In this document: one piece after another, positions 5,434 through 6,996 of the stretch
Layout of the letters: every line of letters starts with the position of its first letter
Numbering within the stretch: position 1 is the first letter of the stretch
NCBI GenBank assembly: GCA_009392075.1
Contig: VFHG01000076.1
Span: 1 to 6,996, forward strand
DNA from: SAR202 cluster bacterium
GTDB taxonomy: Bacteria > Chloroflexota > Dehalococcoidia > UBA3495
Reading direction: 5' to 3'
DNA: 6,996 nucleotides
Notes under the pieces: model-generated
Databases searched by the model: none
Told to the model about the DNA's origin: nothing
Seen by the model: only the letters and a program-made list of their open reading frames with translations
Program-made: the position numbers and the translations under genes

Positions 5434-6093
5434 ATGTACGTCGTTATCGTTGGCTGCAGCGAATCCGGATACCACCTGTCCAAAGCGTTGATCGCCGGAG
5501 GGCATGAAGTGGTAGTCGTCGATAAGAACCCCAAGCGCTTTCAACTTCTGACCGAGGAATTGGGTAGCGTAGCTCTTCTGGGCGACGGCACTGACGAGGC
5601 GACCCTGAAACGGGCCGGCATCGCCCGGGCTGACGTAGTGGTGAGCTTAACCGGGAACGACGCCACTAACCTTGTCATCTCCCAGATGACCAAGCATATT
5701 TTCCAAGTGGCAAGAACCATGGCCCTGATCAAAGACCCAAAGAACGAACCCATCTTCCATCAGATCGGCGTTGACGTAGTCGTAAACTCCACTCACCTGG
5801 TGTTGGCCAGCCTGGAAGAAGGCGTGCCGGGAAGACCGTTGGTGCATCTCATGAACCTGCGTGTTCCAGGCATGGAACTGGTCAGCGTATCGATACCGGA
5901 AGACTCCAACATCATCGGCAAAAGGCTGAGCGAGATCGAACTCCCACCCAACAGCTTCATCTCCTTGATGATCAAGAAGGACGGCGCAACATTACCCACT
6001 GGGCGATCTGTGGTGGAGGTGAATGATGAGTTGGTGGCCGTCACTTCCGCAGGCGACGAGCAGATCCTCTATGACATCCTAACCGGGGTTTAA
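5434..6093 (+). CDS. trkA: TrkA/KtrA-family RCK_N-RCK_C potassium regulatory protein
   Basis: A full-length single-copy RCK protein of 219 aa. RCK_N (about 1-120) has the glycine loop GCSESG (7-12), in which the middle Gly of GxGxxG is Ser. The ribose-binding acid Asp30 (VVVVDKNP) and GDGTD (50-54) are present, so nucleotide binding looks possible. RCK_C (about 137-219) shows NIIGKRLSEIELP (159-171) and NDELVAVTS (197-205). The start at ATG 5434 is preferred to the in-frame ATG 5395: it has AAGGGG four bases upstream, begins directly at strand one of the Rossmann fold, and avoids overlapping the previous gene. The distance from the preceding stop is 13 bp. It is a paralogue of the ktrA product but has no pore gene beside it, so its partner is either the KtrB in this window or one elsewhere. 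The trkA symbol is a family-level label. Confidence 0.88.
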   Translation: MYVVIVGCSESGYHLSKALIAGGHEVVVVDKNPKRFQLLTEELGSVALLGDGTDEATLKRAGIARADVVVSLTGNDATNLVISQMTKHIFQVARTMALIKDPKNEPIFHQIGVDVVVNSTHLVLASLEEGVPGRPLVHLMNLRVPGMELVSVSIPEDSNIIGKRLSEIELPPNSFISLMIKKDGATLPTGRSVVEVNDELVAVTSAGDEQILYDILTGV

Positions 6094-6095
6094 GC

Positions 6096-6929
6096 ATGGC
6101 CCTCACTTTAGGATTTTTGGGTCCTTCGGGCACTTATACGGAAGAAGCCTGTATCCTCTACGATCCTACGGCTGAGTTACGCCCGTACCCAACCATTACC
6201 GCCGTTGGCGAGGCAGTTGCGAACGGGGATTTAGTAGAGGGTGTGGTGCCAATTGAAAACAGCCTGGAAGGCTCAGTAACCTTCACTCTGGATCTATTGA
6301 TCAGCCAGCCGAACCTTTTCATCAAGGGCGAAGTCGTGGTGCCGATCGTACATTACCTGATGGCCAAACCAGGCACGGTGGCCTCTGAGGTCAAAGTCAT
6401 CTACTCCCACCCCCAAGCCCTAGCCCAATGCCGGCAATATCTGGAGAAGAACTATCCCCAGGCCGACCAGATGGCTTCGTTGAGCACGGTTTTGGCGGTA
6501 TCAGACTCGTTCGCTAGCCCTGTGCCGGCTGCTGCGATAGCGCCAAGACGGGCATCTGAGCTGAACGAGGTAGACATCCTCGATATCGGTATCCAAGATG
6601 TGGCGTCCAATGTGACCAGGTTCGCGGTTTTATCCCTCGCGGATCACGCCCCTACCGGGCATGATAAGACCTCGATGGCCTTCACGTTTGAGGTGGATAC
6701 GCCTGGGTCACTCTACAGGGCCTTAAGAGAATTTGGAACCAGAGACATTAATCTTTACAAGATTGAATCGCGGCCAACCAAACAATACTTGGGCCAGTAC
6801 ATCTTTCTTATGGATTGCGCCGGGCACCGGGAAGAGTCACCGATGAAAGACGCGTTGGCGGCGCTTTCTCAACCCACAAGCATGCTGCGGGTGTTGGGCT
6901 CTTACCCTAGGTGGTACCCCAAGTCTTAG
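6096..6929 (+). CDS. pheA: Prephenate dehydratase with C-terminal ACT domain
   Basis: Converts prephenate to phenylpyruvate (loss of water and CO2) in phenylalanine synthesis; cytoplasmic, 277 aa, the normal length of the monofunctional enzyme. The catalytic PDT domain covers about 4-180: FLGPSGTYTEEA (7-18), VPIENSLEGSV (51-61), YSHPQALAQC (103-112) and the catalytic TRF motif (174-176). The ACT domain follows (about 191-272). Its effector-site motifs are DTPGSLYRAL (201-210), where the usual GAL is GSL, and ESRP (224-227), so phenylalanine feedback inhibition is likely. There is no chorismate mutase domain. The start ATG lies 2 bp after the preceding stop, with GGGG at 6085-6088 as ribosome site, so translation is probably coupled to the RCK gene. 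No other aromatic pathway gene is visible; its membership of a potassium-regulator operon may be incidental. Confidence 0.96.
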   Translation: MALTLGFLGPSGTYTEEACILYDPTAELRPYPTITAVGEAVANGDLVEGVVPIENSLEGSVTFTLDLLISQPNLFIKGEVVVPIVHYLMAKPGTVASEVKVIYSHPQALAQCRQYLEKNYPQADQMASLSTVLAVSDSFASPVPAAAIAPRRASELNEVDILDIGIQDVASNVTRFAVLSLADHAPTGHDKTSMAFTFEVDTPGSLYRALREFGTRDINLYKIESRPTKQYLGQYIFLMDCAGHREESPMKDALAALSQPTSMLRVLGSYPRWYPKS

Positions 6930-6950
6930 AACAAACTCTGGCGGTTGGCA

Positions 6951-6981
6951 AGAAAATAACGGGCCCAAAAAGCGTCGGCCC
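6951..6981 (-). terminator. Possible terminator for a gene entering from the right on the minus strand
   Basis: GGGCC (6961-6965) and GGCCC (6977-6981) form a 5-bp GC stem with an 11-base loop. Read on the minus strand it is followed by the T-rich GTTATTTTCTT; read on the plus strand it is followed by CTCC with no T-run. The arrangement therefore fits a convergent minus-strand gene better than the end of pheA. Only 67 bp are visible after pheA, so this is weak. Confidence 0.25.
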
Positions 6982-6996
6982 TCCTCCAGCGGCATT

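Noticed and set aside
5019..6093. A frameshifted, originally single, TrkA gene
   Set aside because: The first protein ends cleanly after RCK_N with its own stop, and the second starts a complete RCK_N with its own ribosome site; no RCK_C remnant lies between them.

Overview
The window is bacterial chromosome of mid-range GC with tightly packed genes. It suggests a free-living bacterium. The Thermus-like LeuRS (two cysteine zinc-knuckle pairs) and the RCK/PheA sequence style are compatible with Chloroflexota (SAR202/Dehalococcoidia-like), but that placement is from memory of family style and is only tentative. No mobile element, CRISPR array, tRNA or rRNA is visible.

Layout: (1) 1-1611, minus strand: the N-terminal 537 codons of leucyl-tRNA synthetase, running off the left edge. 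(2) 1612-2020: a divergent intergenic region with an extended -10 candidate for leuS and, on the plus strand, a near-consensus sigma70-type promoter (TTGACA-N17-TAAAAT) about 225 nt upstream of the next gene. It also holds an inverted repeat at the predicted transcription start and short repeated motifs. (3) 2021-4220, plus: a two-gene potassium-uptake operon, a KtrB/TrkH-type membrane subunit followed 25 bp later by a KtrA/TrkA-type RCK subunit, with a weak terminator hairpin after it. (4) 4221-4558: a gene-free stretch with a second promoter (TTGTAT-N17-TATAAT). (5) 4559-6929, plus: a tightly packed four-gene operon: a UspA-fold protein, an RCK_N-only protein with an eroded nucleotide site, a full RCK_N-RCK_C protein, and prephenate dehydratase (pheA). 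Gaps are 4, 13 and 2 bp. (6) 6930-6996: a short tail with a GC hairpin that may terminate a gene entering from the right on the minus strand.

How they fit: KtrB is the K+ (or K+/Na+) translocating pore and the first RCK protein is its likely cytoplasmic gating ring. The second operon encodes two more RCK-type proteins and a Usp protein but no second pore, so it may supply alternative or modulatory subunits for the same KtrB or for a transporter elsewhere. The most interesting point is the Usp / degenerate RCK_N / intact RCK trio: two of the three proteins deviate at the residues that normally hold a nucleotide. pheA looks like a metabolic passenger that is transcriptionally, and probably translationally, coupled to the last RCK gene.
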